64,000 nucleotides of DNA from Artemisia argyi (Eukaryota > Streptophyta > Magnoliopsida > Asterales > Asteraceae), in assembly GCA_030686995.1 (NCBI GenBank), contig CM060708.1, positions 181,520,115 through 181,584,114 of the forward strand, given 5' to 3'. Position 1 is the first letter of the stretch. Each line of letters begins with the position of its first letter. Under the pieces are notes generated by a model that saw only the letters and a list, made by a program, of their open reading frames with translations, ran no database searches and had not been told where the DNA came from. The position numbers were made by a program, and so were the translations under genes. Positions 9,865 through 21,149 of the stretch are shown piece after piece.

Positions 9865-11340
9865 TGTATGGTCAATTAGTCAATGGGTGAAAACTGAACT
9901 TTCAATAATACCGAAATTGCCCTTGACTATCTTAAATATCTTGTCCATTCAATACCCACGCTTCTCTTGGAACTGAACATTAATTATCTTGTCTCTGCTA
10001 CCCACGCTTCTCTTGGAACTAAACCTTAATAAATATCTAAACCCACGCTTAACCTTCTACATTCTGAGGTTCTACATTCTCTTGTCCTTCTCTTGGAACT
10101 AAACCTTAAATATACACACACAACACTCTCACACCTACCAAACACTCTCATCAATAAACTGACACACAAAACCCCTCCACCACCACTATCACTGCCGAGC
10201 AACACGACCACCACGAAACCTTAACACCGTCGCACCTCACCACCACAACAACACCAACACAATGACACCGTGCTACGACCTCCATAGAAACACCTCCACC
10301 GCAAGCCCACCACCACATAACCACGACCACCGAGACTAGCCATCTATTCCAACTACAACAAAAAGGTTTTTCACGTTTTGAGGTATTTTTGATTTATTTA
10401 AATAGATTTATGTATATTAAATCATGTTTGGAAGGTTTTTTTTAATAGATCTGAAGATCTTATTTGTAGATCTGAGTTTCTATAATATTGTTGGCATTTT
10501 TTTACAGCCGCCGTCTTCTGCCGCCCTTACCGCCGGTGCCTCGCCAGAATACTTCTTACTGCAGTTGGGGTTGGCAGAATATGTATGCCTTATTTTTTAA
10601 AGTTGGTTCATATTTGTTATAAAGTTTCTTTACATAGTGTAAATATTGTTATAAAGTTTAATGTGTAAACATGTTGTAAATTTCATAGTGTAAATTTGTT
10701 ATAAAGTTCATAGTGTAACTTTGTGAAGAAGTGGATTTTGTAAATTTTGTTATATACAGTTTATTGTGTAAGCTTAATTATAAAGTTTATGGTTGTACAT
10801 TTGTTACTCCGTATAAAGTTTATTGTTATAGATAGTTAATAAAGTTTGTTGTCTTGAATTGTTGGCATATGTTTTTAGACGACTTGGTTAAAATTAAAGT
10901 TTTAACATTTTAAATTTCCATGTTTTTAAAGTTATGTTGTATTATTAAAGTGTAAATTTTTTGATATTTTCAAATTTAGTAATAGTGACAGTGTAAAACT
11001 TTTGATTTTAGTTATTTTGAAAGTTTTTAATGTTTTTAAAATTTTGAATTTTTAGAGTTTTGGACTATTTTGAATTTTAACTTTTAATAATTTTGAAAGT
11101 TGGAATATTTTGAAATATTTGAAATTTGAATTCTTTTGAAATATTTTGAATTTTTTTTGAAACATGTTTGAAATTTAAAATATTTTAAAATTTTTGAATT
11201 TTAAAACTTTGAAATTCGAATCTTTTTGAAACTTGAAAATTAAAATATTTTTAAATAAATTAAAAAGTAAGGTATTTTTATATTAAAAATATTTTGAAAT
11301 CTGTCATATTTTGTAAATTTTAAAAGTTTTATAATGTTTG
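9863..11340. other. Repeat-like DNA without an intact gene
   Basis: From 9957 to 10105 the phrase CACGCTTCTCTTGGAACT and its variants recur three times. From 10120 to 10350 a C- and A-rich strand (CACCACCACTATCACTGCC and similar) looks like a plant leader or N-terminal coding remnant, and 10505-10560 is GC-rich. From 10600 to 11340 the DNA becomes a degenerate run of TTTTGAAATTTT-like phrases. The lead-in from a (TA)n tract makes an old TA-flanked transposon possible, but no partner end is seen. Confidence 0.3.
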
Positions 11341-11764
11341 GATTTTTAAAAACTTTTATGCTTGAACACCAAATCTGAGCCTCGGGTGATGCCATACCAT
11401 GCATTTGTGGTACTAGAAAATAGAAATATTATAGTTGTTGATGTAACTCGAAAAAATTGTATCCGGTCAAACAAAGTATATAAAAAATGCATGAATGAAC
11501 AAATATAGATAAGGTGCTTGGAGCCCAACAATATAGAAAATAGTGATAACTGATAACACATGGATGGGGACATTAAAGAATGAAAGCGACATCTTAGACT
11601 TACATGGACCAACCTTGAACTTGGTGTAGTTAAATACAGTAATAGTCAATAAATTTAAATAAAGTGAACACTTAAAAATTCAAAAAATTGTATTTGAAGA
11701 TGCAAGAAAAGATAGCATAAGAATATGGTACTCGAAATACAATATGAAGACTACCTGAAATATA

Positions 11765-11960
11765 TTCCTTCCGTCTCAAATTATAAGTCTATTTTCTTAG
11801 TTTTTGATGTCCCAAAATATTTGTCCATTTTTCTTTTCAACCAATCACAAGACACTTTAGTGGAGAGAGGGGATATTTGATTGGTGAATTGATTAATTAG
11901 TGGAAATTTATTAAACTTTGTGCAAATGAAAAATGAACTTATAATTTGAGACGGAGGGAG
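11765..11960. mobile_element. Stowaway-type MITE (Tc1/Mariner)
   Basis: A 196-bp element with inverted ends: TTCCTTCCGTCTCAAATTAT on the left and, reversed, CTCCCTCCGTCTCAAATTAT on the right. It is flanked by TA on both sides (11763-11764, 11961-11962). This is the usual Stowaway terminal sequence and target site. Confidence 0.88.
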
Positions 11961-12476
11961 TAGCATGCAATGATCAAAATATAGTTTGAAATTTGAAGTT
12001 CTTTCCTAAGCATTGATATCATATTACTTAAAATTATGGAATATAATTTATAGTTTGCTTCATTTTAAGTATATAAGTATTTTCATATTTTGTGCCGCCT
12101 TATGCCACGTCATAAAAATGCAAAAGCTTCACGTTAGCCGTTAAGGTGTGAGGCTTGATCATTCCATAACGCCACACCTTGCGCAATTTATAATCTTAGC
12201 TAAAACTCTGTATTGAAGTTATGAGAGTTGTTGATGAATGGTATTATAACCTTTTGGTGGCTAAATGTTTATTAAATACAACGCTCGAATCTATTGCTCC
12301 ATATTATTATAGTTTTAATGGACTATTGTAAATTAAAACGACGCTATTAGAAAAACAATGCAACCAGGCCATCTAAAAACATTGCAACTTAAAACAATAT
12401 TATCAAAAAATGACTCTTATGCTACAAAAGCATTTGTTGACAAAATTAGTTGCTAGAAAAATTTGTTCGAAAATAG
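11961..12476. other. Intergenic DNA, nothing recognised
   Basis: I see no gene or clear repeat here. The stretch leads into the Helitron remnant. Confidence 0.4.
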
Positions 12477-12578
12477 ATACCGCTGCCACCATGCGCGGCT
12501 ACTGGGCTAAATACCATTGTCGCTTGGCACAGTTACTCGGCTAGATACAGCTGCCGCTAGGCGTGGGTACTCAGCTAG
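12477..12578 (+). repeat. Three tandem 34-bp Helitron terminus-like units
   Basis: Units begin with ATAC at 12477, 12511 and 12545, exactly 34 bases apart. Each contains a GC-rich imperfect hairpin of the type GCTGCCGCTAGGCGTGGGTAC and ends in GGCTAA, GGCTAG or AGCTAG. Plant Helitrons end in a GC-rich hairpin followed by CTRR, so each unit resembles a Helitron 3' end. The third abuts the helicase fragment. Confidence 0.6.
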
Positions 12579-12798
12579 CTTTGCGATGACTATTAATAAA
12601 GCTCAAGGCCAAACAATTCTAAATGTGGGTGTCTATTTTCCCGACTCTGTTTTCTCGCATGGCCAGCTTTATGTGGCATTGTCTAGAGGGATATCCCGTA
12701 GAACAACAAAGGTATTGGTTAAACCAGTTAAAGAGTTCCGTCAAGCAGGAATCTACACCTCAAATGTCGTTTATCAAGAAGTTTTACGCGAAGAGTAA
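12565..12798 (+). pseudogene. Helitron RepHel helicase, C-terminal fragment
   Basis: The open frame contains FAMTINKAQGQT, VYFPDSVFSHGQLYVALSR and RTTKVLV, the last conserved motifs of the PIF1-like helicase domain of plant Helitron RepHel proteins. A full RepHel is well over 1,000 residues; only about 75 remain. The upstream part of the frame translates the 34-bp terminus-like repeats and not helicase, so the gene has been truncated and joined to them. A stop at 12796-12798 matches the natural C-terminus. Confidence 0.85.
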
Positions 12799-13010
12799 CG
12801 TGTGTTGTTAGTTTTTATCTCATAACTAATGTAATGTTTTACTTTCAGTTTCATTAAATGTTTTTATATGTTGTTTGATAGATGTTAAGAATTTTTTCTA
12901 GACTTTAGTTATCGTGTAGTACAACCGTTTGCAATTACATTATGATCGGTTCACGTTCTATTTTGAACGCTACAGACACTCACCACAATATCACAAATCA
13001 TTAATTATTT

Positions 13011-13050
13011 ACCGCTAGGAATTCCGTTGCTATGCACGAGTACTCGCCTA

Positions 13051-13051
<1 letters not shown>
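13011..13051 (+). repeat. Probable Helitron 3' terminus
   Basis: The sequence ends GCACGAGTACTCGCCTAG and is followed by T of a TA tract. CGAGTACTCG is self-complementary, and CTAG then T fits the Helitron rule (3' CTRR, insertion between A and T). It lies about 250 bases after the helicase stop, as expected for the end of the same element. Confidence 0.55.

Positions 13052-13130
<79 letters not shown>
13052..13130. repeat. (TA)n microsatellite
   Basis: About 39 TA repeats directly after the Helitron-like end. Confidence 0.95.
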
Positions 13131-13132
<2 letters not shown>

Positions 13133-13184
13133 CAAACGACAAAAAATACACAATCACGAGGAGAATATTTTTATTTTTCAGTAG

Positions 13185-13520
13185 ACGGACATTTCGATAT
13201 ACTTTCGACAAACCTCTTTTTTCAAGTTTAATTTTAATGTTAAAATTTACGTCTAAAAAATCACATGTGATTTGTATACTAGGAATCACATGTGATTTGT
13301 ATTTTAAGAATCACATGTGATTTCACATATCATGTGTGATTTGTATTTTAAGAGTTACATGTGATTTCACAAAAGTGATTTAATTAAAATCACATGTGAT
13401 TATCTGATTTTAAAATAATAAGTAACATGTGATTTTTTCAGACGTAAATATTTCAAGACTAAAAAAAGGTCGAAAAAAATATAAAGAAAAAAAAATCATC
13501 GAAAGTATATAAAAGTGCCC
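13185..13520. repeat. Inverted-repeat element carrying CACATGTG palindromes
   Basis: Outer arms CGATATACTTTCGACAAACC and, reversed, a TATACTTTCGATGA-type sequence face each other. Inner arms TTTACGTCTAAAAAATCACA and ATTTACGTCTGAAAAAATCA do the same. Between them the 14-mer palindrome AATCACATGTGATT or close variants occurs about six times (near 13260, 13284, 13309, 13352, 13389, 13423). It looks like a MITE or foldback element with internal palindromic repeats. It lies outside the left end of the giant MULE, but its core CACATGTG is the same as in that element's motif. Confidence 0.55.
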
Positions 13521-13792
13521 CTTTATAAAAAGATGATTTACTTCTCATCATAATTATATGATTCTTTTCGTGTAACGATTAACGGTTTGTGAGATTTTTC
13601 TTTTTGTTTTTCCTAAATAAATCGATAGGATTTCTTTATTAGATCTAGAGATAAGTTTAGATCTACATTAAACTTTACTCTAATTATTAACCGCTCCATC
13701 TCAAATTATAAGTTCACTTCTCTGTTTTTGTTTACTTCAAAATAAATGTCACTTTTACATGTTGATAACCAAAATGATTTTCAAAGTTAACA

Positions 13793-13794
<2 letters not shown>
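13521..13794. other. Spacer with one Stowaway-like end
   Basis: At 13689-13715 the sequence CCGCTCCATCTCAAATTATA resembles one end of a Stowaway MITE related to that at 11765. The matching right end is missing, apparently cut off by the following (TA)n tract. Confidence 0.3.

Positions 13795-13841
<47 letters not shown>
13795..13841. repeat. (TA)n microsatellite, probable MULE target site
   Basis: About 23 TA repeats immediately before the GGGGGCCATTC end. Some plant MULEs (the Micron and TAFT types) insert into TA microsatellites. Confidence 0.85.
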
Positions 13842-13844
<3 letters not shown>

Positions 13845-14479
13845 GGCCATTCTTGTGAGAATTCCATTTTTTGTGAGAACGCGAGAAGAGATCCTAGTCA
13901 TCCATCTAGTCCCTCCTTTTTTTAGATCTAATGGCTAAGATTAGCTTCAAAATTACACTAATCAAGGGCATTATTGTAATTACCAAGCAAATATCTAATA
14001 TATAAACAAAAATCTCACACTTCGATTAAATTGTAGGTGAAAACACACACAGTTCTCTCAACTGACCTAACTAACTCCGATCAATATACCACCATCAACG
14101 TCCATTAAACCATCATTAAAACGCCGTTAAACCATCGTTAAACCTCTGATCTAACATCAACAGCTCCATAAACTACAGTTAACCGGCGAATCGATCATCT
14201 TCATCTTCATCCGCATATCAAATCATCTCCTTCAACTAAAACCGCCATCAAATCATCATGCCACCGCCATTAACACGCTCTAAGTCACCGTCTGTCAACC
14301 AAATCATTCAACGGAATCTAATTGAAGAAGATATCAATATATATGATTCTGAATCGGATGGAGATGATGTGACGATAATCAACGGAACATCACCAGAAAG
14401 CACAGAGATATCAAGTATAAATCTAATTTTATTTTAATTTAATAGTTTTTTAAATAATTGTTTAGAATTGACAGTGTAA

Positions 14480-17400
14480 TTTACTTTCACATGTGAAGTT
14501 AATTAATTAGGTTATTTTAGTGCAAATAAGTCTAGTTATAGTATCTTCAATTAGGCGATTTAAGCTTTCGTTAAGTTTTCTTCACTTGTGAAGAAAATCA
14601 GAATGTATAGGATTTTTGATCTTATAAGCGTAAATAAATGTAATTATAGTTTCAGCACATGTGAAGATAATCATTAAGCGAATGAACTTTTGATGAAATT
14701 AGGCGACTTAAGCTTTCGTTGAGTTTACTTCACTTGTGAAGAAAATCAGAATGTATAGGATTTTTGAGCTTATAAGCATTAATAAATGTAATAATAGTTT
14801 CATCACATGTGAAGATAATCATTAAGCGAATGAACATTTGATGAAATTAGGCGATTTAAGCTTTCGTTGAGTTTTCTTCACTTCTGAATAAAATCAGAAT
14901 GTATAGAATTTTTGAGCTTATAAGCGTTAATAAATGTAATAATAGTTTCAGCACATGTGAAGATAATCATTAAGCGAATGAACTTTTGATGAAATTAGGC
15001 GATTTAGGCTTTCGTTGAGTTTTCTTCACTTGTGAAGAAAATCAGAATGTATAGGATTTTTGAGGTTATAAGCATAAAAGAGTGTAATTATAGTTTCAAC
15101 ACATGTGGAGATAATCATTAAGCAGATGAACTTTTGTTGAAATTAGGCGATTTAAGCTTTAGTTGACTTTTCTTCACTTGTGAAGAAAATAAGAATTTAT
15201 AGTATTTTTGAGGTTATAAGCATAAAAGAGTGTAATTATAGTTTCAGCACATGTGAATATAATCATTAAGCGGATGAACTTTTGATGAAATTAGGAGATT
15301 TAAGGTTTCGTTGAGTTTTCTTCACTTGTGAAGAAAAACAGAATTTTAGTATTTTTGAGCTTATAAGCGTAAATAAATGTAATTATAGTTTCAGCACATG
15401 TGCTGATAATCATTAAGCGGGTGAACTTTTGATGAAATTAGGCAATTTAAGCTTTCATTGAGTTTTCTTCACTTGTGAATAAAATCAGAATGTATAGGAT
15501 TTTTGAGCTTATAAGCGTAAATAAATGTAATTATAGTTTCAGCACATGTGAATATAATCATTAAGTGGATGAACTTTTGATGAAATTTGGCGATTTAAGC
15601 TTTCGTTGAGTTTTCCTCACTTGTGAAGAAAATCAGAATGTATAGGATTTTTTATGTTATAAGCATAAAAAAATGTAATTATAGTTTCAGCACATGTGAA
15701 TATAATCATTAAGCGGATTAACTTTTGCTTAAATTAGGCGATTTAAGCTTTTATTGAGTTTTCTTTACTTGTGAAGAAAACCAGAATGTATAGAATTTTT
15801 GAGCTTATAAGCGTAAATAAATGTAATTATAGTTTCAGCACATGTGAATATAATCATTAAGAGGATTAACTTTTGATTAAATTAGATGATTTAAGCTTTT
15901 GTTGAGTTTTATTCGCTTGTGAAGAAAATCAGAATGTATAGTATTCTTGAGGTTATAAGCATAAAATAGTGTAATTATAGTTTCAACAAATGTGAATATA
16001 ATCAGAATGTATTGTATTTTTAGAAGAATTTTTGAGGTTATAAGAGTAATTAAGTGAAATTATAGTCTCATCTCATATTCACATGTGAAGATTAACAATT
16101 AGCAGAAGAATTTTTAATGAAATTAGGCTATTTAAGCTTTTGTTTAGTTTTCTTCAATTGTGAAGAAAATAAGAATGTATTGTATTTTTGCAAGTGCTTA
16201 TTGAATAAGCTGTGCTTATTGGGTATTTGGAAGCCAAAAAGAATTCACTGGCCTGTCATAAAGACATGCAAGCTTAGTGAACTCCCTCTTTTTATGCTTA
16301 GAGGGAATTGAGTTTTTAAGTTTCCATTTTAGTTTCCATTTGCATTAGTAGAGTATTGTTAGTATAGACATATTAGAAGTTGTTTGTTTCTGATTTAGTG
16401 CATCATTTATTAGTTTAGTGATAGCTTAATTGTTATTTAATCAATATTATATTTGATGTGCTACTGTTTCATAATTTGTCTATATTTGGATCTGAGTTGT
16501 TTTTTAATTTAACATCTGAGAATTTTTGTTCTATAATAGCATCTAGGTTTCGTTTTGTTTGATTTGAGTTTGATTTAAGTTGGATTTAGTTGAGACTGTC
16601 ACCTTAAAGGGGTGTTTGGTTGTGAGAAACTTGCTGGTGTAACAGTTGATTCAGAAGTTGTGTTTGGTTTAATTTAGTCACATAGGTTGCATGGTAATTT
16701 AATAAAACATAAATCAGTTACGAATAACAGTTTGAGTACTTGCAAGTGGACTGTCTGAGATAATTGGTCCCTTGTGCATCAGATTTTCATCCAAATCCTA
16801 AGCCACTTTTAGGACAATTAATTAGTTTGGAAATCAGAACTTTTGGTGGATTTTAGATTTCAGTAGGATAGTAAGTGATTTGCGACTTTAAATTTGTACC
16901 CCTGAGTTTATTTGCTCAGGCTTATTGGATTATTAGTTGAATACTTTGAACTCCAAGGTCTGTTTTACACAACTAGGCCTGCAATTGTGTATTTTGCTTT
17001 ATTGCTTGAGTTAATTGGTTCATTTGAGTTATTTAAACACCTTATGTTGTTAATAAGTGAAATTATAGTTTCATCTCATATTCACATGTGAAGATAATAA
17101 ATTAGCAGAAATTTTTTTAATGAAATAAGGCAATTAAAGATTTTTTTTGAGTTTACTTCACTAGTGAAGAAAATAAGAATGTATTGTATTTTTGAGATAA
17201 TAAGCGTATATAAGTGTAATTATAGTTTCAGGACATGTGAAGATAATTATTAAGCAGATGAACTTTTTATGAAATTAGGCGATTTAAGCTTTCATTGAAT
17301 TTTCTTTGCTTGTGAAGAAAATCAAAATGAATTGAATTTTAGAGTTTATAAGCGTAAATAAGTGTAAATATAGTTTCATCACATGTGAAGATAATCAATT

Positions 17401-17650
17401 AGCAGATGAATTTTTAATGAAATTAAGCAATTTAAGCTTTTTTTGAGTTTCCTTCACTTGTGAAAAAATTATAAGAGAATGTATTGTATTTTTGAGCTTA
17501 TAAGCGTAAATAAGTGTAATTAAAGTTTCATCAAATGAAATTATGTTATATAAGCTTTCGTTTAGTTTTCTTCACAAGTGAAAAAAATCAGAATGTATTA
17601 GATTTTATAGGCTACAATTGCAAAAAAGTCTAACTCACATGTGAAGATAA
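14480..17650 (+). repeat. 148-bp tandem repeat filling intron 1 of the transposase
   Basis: Units recur about every 148 bases. The phrase GGCGATTTAAGCTTTCGTTG appears near 14554, 14701, 14848, 14997, 15146, 15293, 15440, 15589, 15737 and 15884, then degenerates near 16126. It resumes at about 17130, 17277, 17426 and 17547 after an unrelated block. Every unit holds one TTCACTTGTGAA-type and one CACATGTGAA-type palindrome. Confidence 0.9.
16190..17055 (+). repeat. Unrelated block (LTR-like?) inside the intron array
   Basis: The 148-bp periodicity stops at about 16190 and restarts at about 17055 with the same unit. The block in between has no TTCACNTGTGAA. It contains phrases reminiscent of the Athila LTRs at 43-46 kb, such as GGGGTGTTTGGTTGTGAGA. 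A fragment or solo LTR is possible; boundaries are approximate. Confidence 0.35.
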
Positions 17651-20600
17651 TCACTCAGAATAGTTATACTATTTTACATGTGAAATTTTTTTTACAAGCC
17701 AATTGTTGATATGTTTAATTCTTTTTGAAGGTATACATTATGTAAGGCAAGATGAATCATATATTTGTGAAGAAATTGAAGTAGAAGATGGAATTTTTCT
17801 TTACAAGCCAATTGTTGATGAATCTGAGATACCGAAAATTGGGAAAGAGTTTACATCTATTGAGGAATGCATAAGAATGTATGAAAACTATGCTCATAAA
17901 GCATGATTTGGTGTTAGGCTATCAAAACAAAATACTCTGAAAAGTGGTATTGTAGAAAGAAAATATTTGGTTTGCAACAGGGAGGGATTGGCAAAAGGTG
18001 TTAATAAGGATACATTGAGTGAAGAAACTAGTGAAACTCAGATTAGAACGTCAAGTATTTCAAGGACAGGATGTATGGCAAGGGTTAAATTTAAGCTTAA
18101 TGATAGTCATACAAAATATGAATTGTATGATTTTGAAGAAAAACATAATCATACATTCATTCCTGTTGTGTATAGAAATCTGACAAAAAAGAAGAGAAAA
18201 ATAAATCACAAACAAAAAATTTACATGCAACAACTTGGAGGGACGAATATAGGTGCAACAAGAGCACATCACCTTTATGCAGCTACCAATGGAGGATATG
18301 ATTCAGTTGATGCAACAGAGACTGATTTTAGGAATCATACAAGGGACTTGAACAGTCATATTGGTAATAGTGACGCACAGATGTTGATTAACAAGATGGA
18401 AAACAGGAAAAAAATGTTGCAAAATTTTCTTTTGAGTATTCTGTTGTAAACAGCCAGCTGGATTCACTGTTTTGGGCAGATGAGATGGCCAAATATAATT
18501 ACAAAGAATTTGGAGATACTATATCTTTTGATGCAACTTTCAAGACCAACAAGTATGTTTTCTTTCATTTTAATTAATTAATTCCTTTTATATGAATTGT
18601 ACATGTTTTATATGAATTTTTGTTTTGATTATATTATTTTTGCTTTTTTTTTTTAAATTCAGAAATTATAAGAGAATTTTAATTTAAATTACATAAAATT
18701 CACATGTGAAAAAAATTATAAAGTAAATGAAGTTTTGAAATTACGAAAATATTAAATTGAAATAATTTGTATAACATATTTTCACTTGTGAAAAAAGTAT
18801 TGATATTGTTTTTTGTAGATATAACATGGTATTTGTACCTTTCACGGGAATTGACAACCACAGAAAGTGTGTCACATTTGGTGCTGGAATGCTATCTAAT
18901 GAAACGACAAAATCATACATTTGGTTGCTGAGATGTTTCTTAAAGGCATTTTCAAAACAACCAAGATTGGTTGTGATTGATCAAGATCCTGCAATGAGGA
19001 AAGCTTTTGCAGCGGTGTTTAAAGAATCAAAACACAGACTTTGTATGTGGCACATAACAAATAAGCTTCCATTAAAGGTAAGACAATAAAATATAGTGTC
19101 TTCAAATGATAAAATAAGAATTTAACAAATAAGAAAGTATTGAAGTTATAAGTGTATGTCTTTGTAAAAAAAAAATTCATTAAATTGTTAAAATATCATA
19201 CTTAATATTTTAATTAGGTCACTTAAGTATTGACTACATTATCTTTGTGTGTAATCTTCAGATTTGCAAAACAATTCTGGACAATGGTACTTTTAGGAGA
19301 AGGCTTCATAGATTAGTTTGGAGTCTGTATATTGGTCCAGAAGAGTTTGAAGCAAAATGGTTGCAGATGATTATAGAATTCAATCTGCAAGAAAACAAAT
19401 GGTTATCAGATATGTTTGAAATACGAGAGAGGTGGATTCCAGCTTATTTTAAAGATGTTGCATTATGTGGGCTTATGAGAACAACATCAAGATCAGAGAG
19501 TGAGAATTCATTTTTTCAAAATTTCACAAGCAGAGGATCAACATTGTTAAACTTCATGATGGGCTTTGAATCTGCTATGGAAAGACAAAGGCATAATCAA
19601 GAAGTTCTTGATAATGAAACAATTCAAAAAGTACCCAGATTCAAAACCAAATTGCAAATCGAACGCAATGCTGCTAAGATGTACACAAGGACAATTTTCT
19701 TGCTGATTCAAGATGAAATTAACTCTGCTGTTTATGATTGTCATCAAGTTTCTGAGGATAAAGTTGATGGGTTTGAAGTTCTGACAATTAAAGAATTGAG
19801 AGAAATCAAGCCAACGAAGACAAAGAAAAAGTATAATTTTGAAGAAAATGAAGTACAAAACAAAAGGGATAGCGAAAAGAAAGAGCTGCGTTTCAAGGTA
19901 TGTCTTATTCTTACAAAATTAATTTTTTTAATTAATGGTATTTTTCACATATGAAAAATCTGTAAAATGTAGAATGTAGAAATTTGAATTATAACACATA
20001 CTGATTAAATAAAAGATAATATTTTTCACATGTGAAATTTATATAAAAATGATGGATGTTGTAATATGAATTTTCAACTATGCAATTGATCTTATAATTA
20101 GGCAATTTTATCATTTACTTTCAACTATGCATTTAATAAAATTAGAAATTTCATCTATGCATTTTGTCTTGAAATTAGTAAATTTTTTAATTTACTTTCA
20201 CATGTGAAAAAAAAAAAAAACCTAATATTTTTCCACATCCGCATTTAATCTGAAATTATTTTTACTTGTGAAAAAACAAAATTTTTACAAAAAATTACTT
20301 TATACTTTTACTTTAAAAAAATCAAATTAATATTTTAATTTTATTTTTGAATATGTAGGTGTCAATTGATATATCAGATGGGACTATGGTATGTTCTTGC
20401 ATGAACTTTGCAAGATTTGGATACTTGTGTAGACATATATTTTGTGTTATGAAAGGAAAAGCAATAGAAGTTATTCCTGAGAAATACATATTACGACGAT
20501 GGATGCGAGACATATTACCACCAGATATTCAAAAAAAGAGAAATCTGAATAACTTAGAAGGAGATAAAATTATGGAGCTTTCAAGTACAGCTTATTCTGC

Positions 20601-21149
20601 AGTAGATTATTGCCTGAACATTTTGGCAAAAGATATACCAAAACTGACTGAATATGTGGAGAGTATTAAAAGACTAAAGACTGAAGTTGAGGAAGCAAAT
20701 CCAAATGCTAAGCCCTTAAGTAAGAAGGAGATGTTTAACATTCAGCTTGGAGTAGAAAAACCAGATACCAATGTTGATCAGAATCCAGATAGGTGTAAAA
20801 CAAAAGGAGATGGTGATGTTTCTAAAAGAATGAGAAGTGATTTGGAGAAAGCAAGAGACCATTTGAAGAAGAAGAGAAGATTTTGTAAAAAATGTAGAAA
20901 GCGGAGGAGACATGACAGTAGAAACTGCACATGGAATGAAATTGAAATTGCGTACGATAGTGATTCAACAGTGTACAGTGATTGATTCAAGAGGAAAAGA
21001 AGACTTTCAGAAGACACTAGAGAAAAGAACTGCACATTTTAGTACATTCGTTTATTTTTTGAAAATTCAACATTGTTAAATACTAATATGATACTCTGAA
21101 CATAGAGCATCAAGATAGAGATTTCAGTAGTTTTTATATGCACTTTGAA

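Larger units (their letters stand above)
14258..20985 (+). pseudogene. FAR1/MULE-type transposase gene, five exons, disabled
   Basis: Exons: 14258-14414, 17731-18552, 18819-19077, 19262-19897, 20359-20985, all with GT/AG borders and compatible phases. Exon 1 is Ser/Asp-rich. Exon 2 carries the FAR1 DNA-binding fold with Cys ligands in YLVCNREG and GCMARV and the KHNHT histidines. The MULE catalytic region spans exons 2-4, with the first Asp in SFDATF and the second in VIDQDPAM, followed by CMWHI. Exon 5 starts with a SWIM zinc finger (CSCMNF ... YLCRHIF) and ends in a basic tail with a CCHC knuckle (CKKCRKRRRHDSRNC). It would bind element ends and excise/insert them in the nucleus. Two lesions disable it: a TGA at 17904-17906 inside the FAR1 domain and a one-base loss near 18430; exon 2 is one base short of the phase needed. 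Intron 1 is filled with a 148-bp tandem repeat. Domesticated FHY3/FAR1 factors share this domain order, but the context favours a transposon. Confidence 0.82.

Noticed and set aside
11346..11649. Minus-strand ORFs with hydrophobic residues
   Set aside because: AT-rich chance frames, no splice or family support.
13005..13320. Overlapping ORFs on both strands with long Ile-Tyr runs
   Set aside because: They translate the (TA)n tract and the adjoining palindromic repeats.
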